Shown piece by piece: positions 1 through 7,414 of a stretch of DNA of 31,313 nt. The translations under genes and the position numbers were made by a program. The notes under the pieces were generated by a model. That model searched no databases and was not told the origin of the DNA. It saw only the letters and a list, made by a program, of their open reading frames with translations. Source of the stretch: CBCXVS01 sp965178525 (GTDB taxonomy: Bacteria; Tectomicrobia; Entotheonellia; Entotheonellales; Entotheonellaceae); NCBI GenBank assembly GCA_965178525.1, contig CBCXVS010000052.1, positions 1 through 31,313 of the forward strand, read 5' to 3'. The stretch's first letter is position 1. Every line of letters begins with the position of its first letter.

Positions 1-342
1 GGGGCCATGAGCGTGGCGGGGTCGAACACTGCGGCGGCCGCGATGATCGAGCTGGCTGGTGGGATCAATGCGGTGGTGGGTTGCGACGGCTACAAGCCCC
101 TGACGCCAGAGTCTCTGGTTACCGCTGCCCCGGATATCACTCTGCTGCCCGAACGCGGGCTGGAAAGTATGGGTGGCCTCGACGCTTTATTGGGGGTTCA
201 GGGCGTCGCGCTGACCCCGGCTGGCCGAACCAAGCGGATTGTGACGATGGATGATCTCAATCTTCTCGGATTCGGACCTCGCCTGGGCCGTGCAGTGCAA
301 ACCCTCGCCGATTTTTTGCATCCGTATCTCAAGGGTCGCTAG
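1..342 (+). CDS. hmuT: Haem/hemin ABC transporter periplasmic binding protein, C-terminal part
   Basis: This is the 3' end of a gene whose start lies before the window; the frame is open from base 1 and stops at TAG 340-342. About 112 residues remain. The segment SVAGSNTAAAAMIELAGGIN followed by a TPESLVTAAPDITLLPERGLE-type stretch is typical of the C-terminal lobe of HmuT-like type III solute-binding proteins, which carry haem or a chelate from the outer-membrane receptor to the inner-membrane permease. Only 2 bases separate it from an FecCD-type permease, followed by an ATPase, the standard hmuTUV order. Haem rather than cobalamin or siderophore as substrate is inferred from overall resemblance; no ligand residue in this fragment decides it. 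Confidence 0.8.
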   Translation, partial: GAMSVAGSNTAAAAMIELAGGINAVVGCDGYKPLTPESLVTAAPDITLLPERGLESMGGLDALLGVQGVALTPAGRTKRIVTMDDLNLLGFGPRLGRAVQTLADFLHPYLKGR

Positions 343-344
343 TC

Positions 345-1490
345 GTGGTCCGTGTCAACGCCAAGCCGGAGGCCGTGCCGGACATCCGGATCGCCAAAAG
401 CCGAGAGTACCGCACTGCAAGCCAGCGCCGAGCGGTCAGGCTGTTATGGCTCCTCGCGGTGATCTTAGGCGCCGTTGCCCTGGCGTCCATCGGAATCGGC
501 ATGGTGTACATTGCGCCAGGCGAAGCGGTGGTCATTCTCGTGCAACACAGTGTGAAAACGCTGACCGGTACCCAACTGCCACTGCCCTGGCAGGGCTCGG
601 CTCAGCAAGAGGCGGTATTGCTCACGATTCGCCTGCCTCGGGTGATTCTGGGCATGTTGATCGGGGCCAGCTTAGCGGTCTCGGGCGCGGCCATGCAAGG
701 GCTTTTTCGCAATCCGCTTGCCGATCCCGGATTGCTGGGGTTGTCGAGCGGGGCCGCCCTGGCTGCCGTCACGGTCATCGTCCTCGGGGCGACCGGGTTA
801 CCCCAGGCGACTCGGGCGCTTGGCCTCTTGACGCTGCCGCTCGCCGCCTTTGTGGGCTGTCTCGCGGCCACTTGGGTGCTCTATACGGTGTCCCAGGTCG
901 GCGGGCGCACCGTCGTGGCCACGATGTTGTTAGCGGGTATCGCCATCAATGCACTGGCCCAGTCCGGGATTGGCATTTTGAGTTTTATCGCCTCCGATGC
1001 CCAGTTGCGCAGTGTTGTGTTCTGGAGTTTGAGCAGTTTGGGCGGGGCGAGTTGGGTTAAAGTCTGGCCGGCTTTGATGGGGACGGGATTGGTGCTTGGC
1101 GTGATGCTGCAATGGCTGGTGCGGCCTTTGAATGTACTGTTGTTAGGGGAGGCCGAAGCGGTATCGCTCGGCATCCATTTGCCAGGGCTGACGTGCAGTG
1201 TCTTGACGCTTGTCGCGTTGGGGGTCGGCGCCAGTGTCGCCGTGGCCGGATCCATTGGTTTTGTCGGACTCGTGGTACCCCATTTGCTGCGCTTGCTGAT
1301 CGGGCCGGACCACCGTTATCGGCTCCTGGGCTCGGCTCTGCTTGGTGCGATCTTGATGCTGCCGGCCGATCTGGTGGCCCGGACCGCCCTGGTGCCGGCT
1401 GAACTCCCGATTAGCATTGTGACCGCGGCCATGGGCGCCCCATTTTTTCTCTTTCTTCTCGTGCGTCAGCATCGGCAGGGGCGTCTGTGA
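345..1490 (+). CDS. hmuU: Haem ABC transporter permease, FecCD family
   Basis: A full-length 381-residue integral membrane permease of the FecCD/BtuC family, which forms the inner-membrane channel for haem or a chelate. The family core is clear: a first membrane segment near residues 30-50, then the LPRVILGMLIGASLAVSGAA block and the NPLADPGLLGLSSGAALAA block near residues 100-145, a series of hydrophobic helices, and the late GSIGFVGLVVPHLLRLLIGP motif that contacts the ATPase. The GTG start at 345 lies 2 bases after the hmuT stop, with AAGGG a little upstream. The stop TGA 1488-1490 overlaps the ATG of the next gene, so the genes are translationally coupled. I see no lesion, although its ATPase partner is damaged. 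Confidence 0.9.
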   Translation: MVRVNAKPEAVPDIRIAKSREYRTASQRRAVRLLWLLAVILGAVALASIGIGMVYIAPGEAVVILVQHSVKTLTGTQLPLPWQGSAQQEAVLLTIRLPRVILGMLIGASLAVSGAAMQGLFRNPLADPGLLGLSSGAALAAVTVIVLGATGLPQATRALGLLTLPLAAFVGCLAATWVLYTVSQVGGRTVVATMLLAGIAINALAQSGIGILSFIASDAQLRSVVFWSLSSLGGASWVKVWPALMGTGLVLGVMLQWLVRPLNVLLLGEAEAVSLGIHLPGLTCSVLTLVALGVGASVAVAGSIGFVGLVVPHLLRLLIGPDHRYRLLGSALLGAILMLPADLVARTALVPAELPISIVTAAMGAPFFLFLLVRQHRQGRL

Positions 1491-2291
1491 TGTTAGCGGC
1501 ACGCCATCTCTATGTCCGCGTCGGTACCCAGACCTTGTTGGACGATATCTCGTTGTCGATCCGGCTGGGTCAGGTGACGGCAGTGGTGGAGCCAAATGGG
1601 GCGGGAAAGTCGACCATGGTCCGCGTGCTCGGCGGTGAATGGGCGCCTTCTCAGGGCGAGGTCGTGTTGGAGGACCGCTCGCTGTATCGTTGGCCGCGGC
1701 GTGAGCGCGCTCGACGCTTGGCGGTGTTGCCGCAGCAGTCCACCTTGAGTTTTCCATTTACCGTGCTGGACGTGGTCTTGATGGGGCGCACACCCCATAT
1801 GCGCGGGACGGAAAGCGCTAACGATATCGCCATTGCCCAAGCGGCGCTCGCCGAAGTTGAATTATCCGGGTTTGTCGATCGTCTCTATCCCAGCCTGTCC
1901 GGTGGGGAGCGCCAACGGGTGCCATATGCCCGCATCTTGGCCCAACTTTGGGAGGCGCCATTGTCGGGCTCGCGTTACTTGCTTCTCGACGAGCCGACTG
2001 CCAGCCTGGACTTGGCCTATCAGCACCAGGTATTAACCCACCGCCCGCGACTTGGCCCAAGAACAGGTTGGGGTCATGGCCGTGTTGCACGATCTCAACT
2101 TGGTGGCGCAATATGCAGATCACATGGTGATGCTCAAAGCGGGTCGGGTGGCGGCCTCCGGGCCTGCTTTGGAGGTGCTCACGCCGGATCGGATTCAGAC
2201 GGTCTTTGCGGTATCAGCAGAGGTGATGCCACATCCGTATTTATCGTGTCCGCTGGTGCTCCCCATACCTCGTTCTGAGGTAGCGCGCTGA
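1490..2291 (+). pseudogene. hmuV: Haem ABC transporter ATP-binding protein, frameshifted
   Basis: An ABC ATPase of the HmuV type that should energise the permease just upstream. ATG 1490 overlaps the hmuU stop. The first frame gives the N-terminal domain, a Q-loop region (LAVLPQQSTLSF), the signature SGGERQR and Walker B (YLLLDEPTASLDL). At about 2036-2045 the frame breaks: the first frame runs on into unrelated residues to 2278, while the next frame supplies the missing end from ARDLAQEQ through the switch-region VLHDLNLVAQYADH to 2291. A one-base insertion or two-base deletion in a GC-rich stretch explains this. The P-loop reads EPNGAGKST where the family has GPNGAGKST, so the first glycine is lost as well. 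Two independent defects favour real decay over a single sequencing error. Confidence 0.85.
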
Positions 2292-2359
2292 GCGGCAATC
2301 GGAACGCGACATGAGCCCATTTCTAGTCATGAGGTCTCGATGGCAGGCTCCCGGTAGAC

Positions 2360-2379
2360 GTGACGTCAGATGACGTCAC
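2360..2379. promoter_or_regulatory. Near-perfect palindrome, possible operator
   Basis: GTGACGTCA, two bases, then TGACGTCAC: 9-bp inverted arms centred at 2369-2370, in the spacer between the haem operon and the etf remnant. Its size and symmetry suit a dimeric repressor or activator site. It lies 115 bp before the etfB start and upstream of a long hairpin. No regulator can be named from the sequence. Confidence 0.45.
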
Positions 2380-2388
2380 ATGTGAGAT

Positions 2389-2467
2389 CCCCCGGCAACT
2401 CAGTTGGCTGCATGGATAACCCCTCGTCAGCTCTCTCTGGGTTCGAAGCCGAGTTGCCGGGGGTTTT
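2389..2467 (+). terminator. Long 13-bp hairpin followed by TTTT
   Basis: CCCCCGGCAACTC (2389-2401) and GAGTTGCCGGGGG (2451-2463) are perfect 13-base inverted arms around a 49-base loop, followed by TTTT. It lies after hmuV and just before the etf ribosome-binding site. It may terminate the haem operon or act as a leader structure for etf. The U tract is short and the loop long, so the terminator reading is only moderate. The loop contains GGGTTCGAAGCC, reminiscent of a tRNA T arm, but no full cloverleaf fits. Confidence 0.45.
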
Positions 2468-2493
2468 GCCGCGTTATCCCAATGGAGGTCAGT

Positions 2494-2636
2494 ATGAAGC
2501 CGCTTCATATTGCCGCGCTCGTCAAGCAAGTGCCGGATGTAGAGGATATGCAGCTTGGCCCTGATGGCCGCTTGCAACGTGAAGGTGTCGCGCTCTCGAT
2601 GCATCCGTACTGCTTGCGGGCGGTCAGTCAGGGAGC
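2494..2636 (+). pseudogene. etfB: Electron transfer flavoprotein beta subunit, N-terminal remnant
   Basis: Starts at ATG 2494 behind a good GGAGG at 5-nt spacing. It encodes about 48 residues typical of an EtfB/FixA N terminus (ALVKQVPDVEDMQLGPDGRL, then a REGVAL..M.PYC stretch). The match ends near RAVSQG; the remaining roughly 200 residues of an ETF beta subunit, including its AMP-binding part, are missing. The sequence passes straight into an etfA-like N terminus in another frame. The simplest reading is one deletion that removed most of etfB and the first codons of etfA. The wording of the motif resembles the ETF type often found near mycofactocin genes, but none of those genes are in the window. 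Confidence 0.75.
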
Positions 2637-3535
2637 GCTCGCGAGCTACTCGGGGCTGGGTCGCAACTGGCTAGGCAGATGCATGGTCATGTCATCGGTC
2701 TGCAGGTGGCTGCAAGCGGCGAGCCGTCTCCGGAAGAACTGTATACGGGGGGGCAGATCATCTGTGTGTGCTGCACCAGGTGACCGTGGCTGAGTCGGTC
2801 TCAACGTTTGTTGCGAATTGGTGTGAGACCTATCGGCCGGCGTGTATCCTGGCCCTCAGCACGTCGTGGGGTCGTGAGGTGGCATCGCGTCTTGCCGCCA
2901 GAACCCACTCGGGTCTGCCCGGTGACGCCATCGACATGGAGGTGCAGGACGGGCGATTGATTGGCTGGAAACCCGCATTCGGCGGTCGTCTGGTCGCGGC
3001 CATTCGGTCTACGTCGCCCATTCAGATAGCGACGGTAAGGCCGGGGGTATTGCCAAAATTAAACCCACGTTGCCATCAAGTCCCGACGATTGAAAACCAT
3101 TTTATCGAGCCTGTTATGCGCATCCGGGTGGCGTCCTGGCAGAAAAATGATCATCTGGATGACTTAACGGCGGCAAGCCGAGTCGTGGGGGTGGGACACG
3201 CCATTCCTCCCGAGCGCTATGCGGCGTTAAGCCCCTTGCTGCAACTCCTGCGGGCGGAGCTGGCCACCACGAGAAAAGTGACCGACCAAGGCTGGCTGCC
3301 ACATGCTCGGCAGGTGGGTATCACGGGCCTCAGCCTGAGCTGCAATCTGTACATCACGCTCGCGGTCAGCGGCCATATCTACCATACGTGTGGCATTCAA
3401 GCGGCGGGCACCGTCCTGGCGGTGAACACCGACCCGGATGCGGTGATTTTTGATCACGCTGATATTGGCATCGTGGCGGATTGGGCCGATTGTGTGCCCG
3501 ACCTCGTCCAGGGGTTAGAGCAAGTCTTGGTTTAG
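2637..3535 (+). pseudogene. etfA: Electron transfer flavoprotein alpha subunit, frameshifted and lacking its 5' end
   Basis: About 300 codons of an EtfA/FixB-type protein that would bind FAD and pass electrons from dehydrogenases to the quinone pool. The N-terminal lobe begins in frame 3 around 2637 (ARELLGAG, then QMHGHVIGLQVAASGEP) and the frame changes at the run of seven G at 2747-2753, which would need 8 or 5 G to read through. From about 2768 the second frame carries the rest: ATVRPGVLPKLNPR, then the C-terminal FAD domain with TRKVTDQGWLPHARQVGITG, VSGHIYHTCGIQAAGTVLAV and HADIGIVADW, ending at TAG 3533-3535. The FAD-domain residues are well kept. An acyl-CoA dehydrogenase that could use an ETF sits at 8674-9879. 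Confidence 0.8.
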
Positions 3536-3701
3536 TAGCGCACGCTTGCATAGCAATCACATCAACTCCTATGGGCACTTATTGTCGTTTGGCTTTTCTT
3601 GACGTTTCCCACACGGCATCCGATTTGTCATCCCCGTCGTATCTTGTTCTTGAGTTCCAAGCCCCTTTCCTCTAGGCTTGCTGAAAATGACCTGAAGAGC
3701 T

Positions 3702-3730
3702 TTGACGGTGGCAGGGCTGAATTGTATCCT
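3702..3730 (+). promoter_or_regulatory. Sigma70-like promoter for the DUF6883/DUF4926 pair
   Basis: TTGACG at 3702-3707, a 17-base spacer, then TATCCT at 3725-3730. Both hexamers differ from consensus in one or two bases and the spacing is ideal. The promoter lies 48 bp before ATG 3778, so the pair probably has its own transcription unit independent of the decayed etf genes. Confidence 0.55.
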
Positions 3731-3777
3731 GATACTCATAGGTGTTCGTCCAATCGAGTTGTGGGGCAGTCGTAAGG

Positions 3778-4110
3778 ATGCCGCTTCCCAATCGCCTCCA
3801 GGCGTACATTCCATCCGAAAAACTGAGGGCTTACTTGCTCTCGGCAATACATGCGGTTGGGAAAGCTAAAGCGACGTTTTTCCGCGCCCTGGGTTTCAAC
3901 GAGACCAACGTGGATTTGTTGGAGGATAGGTTGCTGACCCTTGCGCACAACGCACTGGCGCCAGAAGTCGTCTCATCGCCGCACGGTGTCAAATATGTCA
4001 TTGAGGGCGTATTAGAAACACCACGTGGAACCGCGCCACGCATCCGAACGGTCTGGATTCTTGAAACAGGAGAAGCAGCCCCGCGTTTTGTGACCGCGTA
4101 TCCGGCCTGA
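3778..4110 (+). CDS. DUF6883 family protein
   Basis: A 110-residue soluble protein beginning MPLPNRLQAYIPSEKLRAYL. It contains the block LLSAIHAVGKAKATFFRALG, a GVKYVIEGVLETPRG stretch and the ending RTVWILETGEAAPRFVTAYP, the pattern I associate with DUF6883. An upstream GTG at 3742 is in frame, but ATG 3778 gives the length and N terminus usual for the family. The small protein downstream resembles DUF4926, and these two types are often found side by side. Related domains occur near polymorphic-toxin genes, so a toxin/immunity-like role is possible but unproven. The reading frame is intact while its neighbours on both sides are broken. Confidence 0.7.
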   Translation: MPLPNRLQAYIPSEKLRAYLLSAIHAVGKAKATFFRALGFNETNVDLLEDRLLTLAHNALAPEVVSSPHGVKYVIEGVLETPRGTAPRIRTVWILETGEAAPRFVTAYPA

Positions 4111-4139
4111 GCAAGCCAGAGGGTCGCGGAGGAGAAGGT

Positions 4140-4382
4140 ATGATTCATGAATTGGACACTGTGGTCTTAGTCCACGACCTCAAGGCATATGGCTTAGCCC
4201 GAGGGGATGTTGGAGCCGTGGTCCATTGCTATCAGGATGGGGTGAGCTTTGAAGTTGAGTTTGTCACGGGTAAAGGCGTCACGATTGCCGTGTTAACCTT
4301 GTCCCAGCAGGAGATCCGGCCCATGCATGCACGAGAAATCCTGCATGTCCGTGCTCTCGCAGAGACTGAGCGTGCCGATTAA
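4140..4382 (+). CDS. DUF4926 family small protein
   Basis: An 80-residue protein (MIHELDTVVLVHDLKAYGLA..) with the DUF4926 pattern: a start of the ELDTVVL type, then GLARGDVGAVVHCYQDG and FEVEFVTGKGVTIAVLTL. The fold is expected to be a small beta barrel. It has a strong ribosome-binding site (GGAGGAGAAGG directly before ATG 4140) and begins 29 bases after the DUF6883 stop, so the two form an operon. The strong site would give this protein in excess of its partner, as is common for antitoxin or immunity proteins; that is inference. Confidence 0.75.
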   Translation: MIHELDTVVLVHDLKAYGLARGDVGAVVHCYQDGVSFEVEFVTGKGVTIAVLTLSQQEIRPMHAREILHVRALAETERAD

Positions 4383-4444
4383 GTACCGCTCCACGTCCCA
4401 CTCACCACCAGCACGATACGCATGTTGATATCTTCACCTGTTCG

Positions 4445-5344
4445 TCATCTGGTAAGAAACGGCACTTCGACGGAAAGCTTACGGCGCCGGATATCGGGCG
4501 GAAACGGTGGCATCTGACCGGCGCGGCTGAGGGCTCGTAGCGCCGCGGTGCGAAACGATCGGTGCCCTGCGCTCTTGGCAATTTTCGGATTGATCACCTA
4601 GCCATCCGGAAGGATGACGAATTGTAGGACGACATGGCCGTTCATGGCGCGGCGTTTGGCGTACTTGGGATAGCGTTTGTGTTTCTCGAGCGTCTGCAAA
4701 ATGAGATGTAAATAGGCTTTGAGGGCGTCCGAAGCCGCCTTGGCCGGCTGCGGGCGCAGTGGCGCCACGGGCTTCCAATTGGCGATGGGTTGTCGAGGCC
4801 GCTCCAATTTGGCCACTTGGGTCTGTGCGGGTTGTACGGCTTGCGGGGTCGCTGCCGCGGCACGGGTTGGCGGTGGCCTGGGGGCATGTGCCGTGGGGCG
4901 ACGCGGTTGCACCGGTTGCTTGGGATGGCGCGGGGTGGTGGATTTGACCCGCACCGGTTGCCTCGGCTTCGGCTTCACGGCGGCGACTTTGGGCCGTGCT
5001 AGTGGCGCCCGTACCACCACGCGCTTTGGGGTTGCAGAGGGGCGGCGCGATGGCGGGTCTGGCGGCTGCATCGCCATGGGTTACGTCGGCTCCGGTGTCC
5101 GAACGTGCGTGGTAGGGGCAGCCGGCGTGGGGTCAATCGGCGTCGGGTTCGCAGCCACATTGGGCGTGAGGGCAGGCAGGGGCGTTGGCGCCGGTTGTTG
5201 CAACCGCATGACGTATTGGGTCACGTGGTGCGCCTCGGGTCGCGGTTGCAGCCAAAGCCATGTCGGCAGGCCGACCACGAGGAGCAGATGCAAGAGCATC
5301 GAAATCCCGAACGTCAGCAGAGGTAAACGATCGCCGGCGATCAT
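4445..5344 (-). pseudogene. tonB: TonB energy-transducing protein with two in-frame stop codons
   Basis: Read from ATG 5344 (GAGAAGGGACC upstream) in one unbroken frame, this is a complete TonB of about 299 codons. It has an N-terminal membrane anchor (LLTFGISMLLHLLLVVGLPT), a long proline/lysine/arginine-rich periplasmic spacer, and a C-terminal TonB domain from RYPKYAKRRAMNGHVVLQFV through PDG, VINPKIAKSAGH and a final VEVPFLTR. Two stops interrupt it without any frame change: TAA at 5081-5083 in the spacer and TAG at 4600-4598 between PDG and VINP. Both could arise by single C-to-T changes from CAA and CAG. TonB would power haem uptake with the HmuTUV system. Without readthrough, neither fragment has both anchor and receptor-binding domain. 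Confidence 0.85.
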
Positions 5345-5372
5345 GGTCCCTTCTCCCGCGGTGCCGTTTGCG

Positions 5373-5725
5373 TTTCAATAAGGTGCGGCACCGTTTCTTG
5401 GCTGAGTTCACCATGCCATGACTCACACAATCAACCAGACAAAACACCACATCCGATTGACGGATCATCTTGGCCAATCGCTTCTGGCCCTGATTCACAT
5501 TCCCGTCGTGTTGTACACAGCTGCCGCCGAGCTGACGAATCGCCAGTTCATAGTATGCGGCCGCTTTGGTCAGGCCGCCAATGAGCGCGACCTGCTTGCC
5601 GTTCAAATCGAAGCTTGGCCATGCCGGTTCCGGCTGAGCCGGCTGTTGCCTACCCGTCGCCTGGCGAGCGCTGTCTGCTGTCCTGGCTTCATAGGATGAG
5701 ACCATCGCCATGAGGCGCTCAACCT
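5373..5725 (-). pseudogene. DUF2325 domain remnant
   Basis: The segment GKQVALIGGLTKAAAYYELA, LGGSCVQHDGNVNQGQKRLA, DVVFCLVDCVSHGMVNSAKK is the core of DUF2325: a Rossmann-like start (VALIGG), then the HDG and DCVSH motifs. There is no start codon of its own: the frame continues without a stop from the S26 peptidase-like segment upstream. The C terminus is also lost, because after RTLLK the frame runs out of phase into the start of tonB and stops only at 5133. Both ends therefore look like deletion joints. The function of DUF2325 proteins is unknown. Confidence 0.65.
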
Positions 5726-5992
5726 CCCCAAAGTGCCGACTATCCGTGCCGGTAACCGGGTTATCACTCCCCAGCCACACCCGTTCCCCATCGCATGCCG
5801 TCACCCGCTTGGTCACGACGATATAATCGGTCAAGGGATGCCACGCCACCACGATATCGCCCTCGGCCGGCCATCATCGTACGCGCGCTCATCAACCAGG
5901 AGGTGGTCACCCGGCAAGAGGGCTGGCGCCATACTGCTTCCCGTTACCCGGTAGCGTTGGCGCCGTCCAACGAGCCACTGGAGCAGTTCCAC
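5720..5992 (-). pseudogene. sodX: S26-type signal peptidase-like Ni-SOD maturation protease, frameshifted and 3'-truncated
   Basis: From a likely GTG at 5992 one frame gives a short N terminus and RYRVTGSSMAPALLPGDHLL, carrying the S26 catalytic serine motif (SM.P..PGD). Near 5860-5875 the frame changes, and the other frame continues GDIVVAWHP, then VTKRVT with the catalytic lysine region, GERVWLGSDNP and TDSRHFG, the usual S26 box D/E. The frame then passes into a DUF2325 domain. Family knowledge: SodX-like proteases trim Ni-SOD to expose its N-terminal histidine and are normally encoded next to sodN. Here a sodN remnant lies directly upstream on the same strand, which supports the name. The gene cannot make a working protease as it stands. 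Confidence 0.7.
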
Positions 5993-6054
5993 GCCAATGA
6001 CATGCCATCCCCTCGTTCCTCGGCCTTTCTTCCGGGTGATGAACGGGCAGGCGA

Positions 6055-6477
6055 TTAACCGGACAAATACCAGTCAACTTCCCGCTCTTTTGTCTTCCAA
6101 AACATGTCATGGATGTGCCGAACCGTTTCCACCAACTCCTCAGCGTGCTGTACACTGACCTCAACTTTACAGGCCGAGCACAGTCTAGCTGCCTGCCAGA
6201 AGATATCGTGCAGATCGGGAAATTGCTCCAGATGGGGCGGCTTGAAATAATCGGTCCACAAAATGAGTACATCTCGTTTGGTTTTCTCCGCCTGCTCTTC
6301 TTTAATCGCAATGTAACGGCTGAGCGTGTTTTGATACCCCACTTGGCCCGCGACATCACCCGCTACGGACGGCGTGAGATCGAGAATCTTGACAGTCATG
6401 GATCGCACCGCCTCAGCCGCCAGCCGAATGATCAACAAATGCCTAAGACAGAACAGATCCTACGCATTGAGCTTCTT
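6055..6477 (-). pseudogene. sodN: Nickel superoxide dismutase, nickel hook destroyed
   Basis: The body of a Ni-SOD is clear: RLAAEAVRSM, then YIAIKEEQAEKTKRDVLILW, TDYFKPPHLEQFPDLHDIFW and a final HIHDMFWKTKE, the four-helix bundle, ending at TAA 6057-6055. The essential N-terminal nickel hook (H-C-x-x-P-C-G) is not intact. In the same frame just upstream the sequence reads Ala-stop-Asp-Leu-Phe-Cys-Leu (TAG at 6462-6460), where HCDLPCG would be expected. The first possible start after that stop (6438) leaves a protein with no metal ligands. The neighbour downstream is the matching maturation protease remnant, so the whole superoxide-dismutase unit appears dead. Confidence 0.75.
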
Positions 6478-6980
6478 GGCCGAGCCTTATGAGTGTCACA
6501 GCATGTACGAGTAACACGCGAAGATAACATGTCCTCTGTAAAGATCACACCGCATTACAAGTAGTATTCATGCTTGTATTAGAGGAAAATCAACATCCGA
6601 AGGCCGTGTTTTCACCGCCGACACCCTGATTTCCGCACGATCCTATCATTTCCCGGAGGATGACCAAGGTTTACATGTGGCGTGAAGCAGAAGGTTCGTA
6701 TGCCTACAGACGGAGTCAGCGCTCACAGTTGGGCTAAAAGGATGCAGTCCATGCGGGGATAGTATTGGCGGCGCAACGCGGTTGGCGTTTGTCCGCCCTG
6801 ATCACGGCGCTGGAGGGGCTGATGGTTGAAACCACTGCGGCGGAATGAATGGGCCAAGTGCGTTGACTCAATCAGTGAGGCGTTTCACGGCGGCATGAAG
6901 GACGGTTTGTTGACCGTCCTTCATGCCTGTAACAGAGTCGTGTGTGTGACGTGTGCCCGCATCCAGCGCTTTGGGCGCTA
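6478..6980. other. Gene-poor spacer of about 500 bp
   Basis: No convincing gene on either strand. It holds one strong hairpin at 6892-6927 and a short open stretch around 6764-6848 (VLAAQRGWRLSALITALEG) that could be the tail of a lost gene but is too short to name. It separates the sodN remnant from the helix-hairpin-helix gene. Confidence 0.5.
6892..6927. repeat. Perfect 15-bp inverted repeat (stem-loop)
   Basis: GGCATGAAGGACGGT (6892-6906) and ACCGTCCTTCATGCC (6913-6927) around the loop TTGTTG. No T tract follows on the plus strand. On the minus strand it lies about 54 bp past the stop of the helix-hairpin-helix gene. It may be a factor-independent-like terminator lacking a U tract, an RNA 3' end stabiliser or the end of a lost mobile element. 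Confidence 0.6.
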
Positions 6981-7346
6981 TCAGTGACCGGTTGTCACGT
7001 CCTTGACGGGTTGCGTCTCCCCTTCTGTCATACTCTTGACAGGTTTGTCATCAGGTTCTTGCATGCCCGTCATCGTATTTCCGACGGTAATCCTCAACCT
7101 GTTCGCTGCAAAAATCTTGTCACCGATTCCCTTCACTCGCTTCAAGTCTTCGATCGAACGTAAGGGACCGTTCTCCTCACGGTCCCTTACGATCTCCGCG
7201 GCCCGGGCGTCCCCAATGTTCTGTAAGGTCTTCAAGGTGGGGATGTCCGCCGTATTGATATTCACGTCCTGCGCACAGACCGGTCCCGCAACCAAGCTCA
7301 TGACGACCACAACAAGAACGACCCATTCTTTGAAAATTCGTGGCAT
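6981..7346 (-). CDS. Secreted ComEA-like helix-hairpin-helix protein
   Basis: A 121-residue protein with a clear signal peptide (positive start, hydrophobic VVLVVVVMSLVAG, cleavage expected after VCA). A ComEA-type helix-hairpin-helix domain follows at about residues 27-92: VNINTADIPTLKTLQNIGDA, then an IEDLKRVKGIGDKIFAANRL stretch. The tail is short and polar. Such domains bind DNA non-specifically; ComEA itself pulls DNA through the periplasm, but no other competence gene is present, so a role in uptake is not shown. A sigma54-like promoter lies about 58 nt upstream of the ATG at the predicted transcription start. The leader has a C8 run that could pair with CGGGGG just before the start codon. 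Confidence 0.8.
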   Translation of the reverse strand: MPRIFKEWVVLVVVVMSLVAGPVCAQDVNINTADIPTLKTLQNIGDARAAEIVRDREENGPLRSIEDLKRVKGIGDKIFAANRLRITVGNTMTGMQEPDDKPVKSMTEGETQPVKDVTTGH

Positions 7347-7414
7347 CGTACGTCCCCCGTGGAGAGTACTAACATGTTAAGATACGACGTTGATAGGCTG
7401 CGGGGGGGGTATTG

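Noticed and set aside
251..1060. Plus-strand 269-codon open frame over hmuT/hmuU
   Set aside because: Shadow frame of the hmuU permease, with low-complexity composition and no recognisable motif.
2389..2463. tRNA-like sequence (GGGTTCGAAGCC and CTCAGTTGG)
   Set aside because: The 13-bp outer arms leave no room for a normal acceptor plus T stem, the T stem has a mismatch, no anticodon arm fits and there is no CCA.
4719..5381. Plus-strand Gly-rich open frame of 220 codons
   Set aside because: It is the antisense of the proline/arginine-rich TonB spacer; the minus strand has the clear anchor and TonB C-terminal domain.
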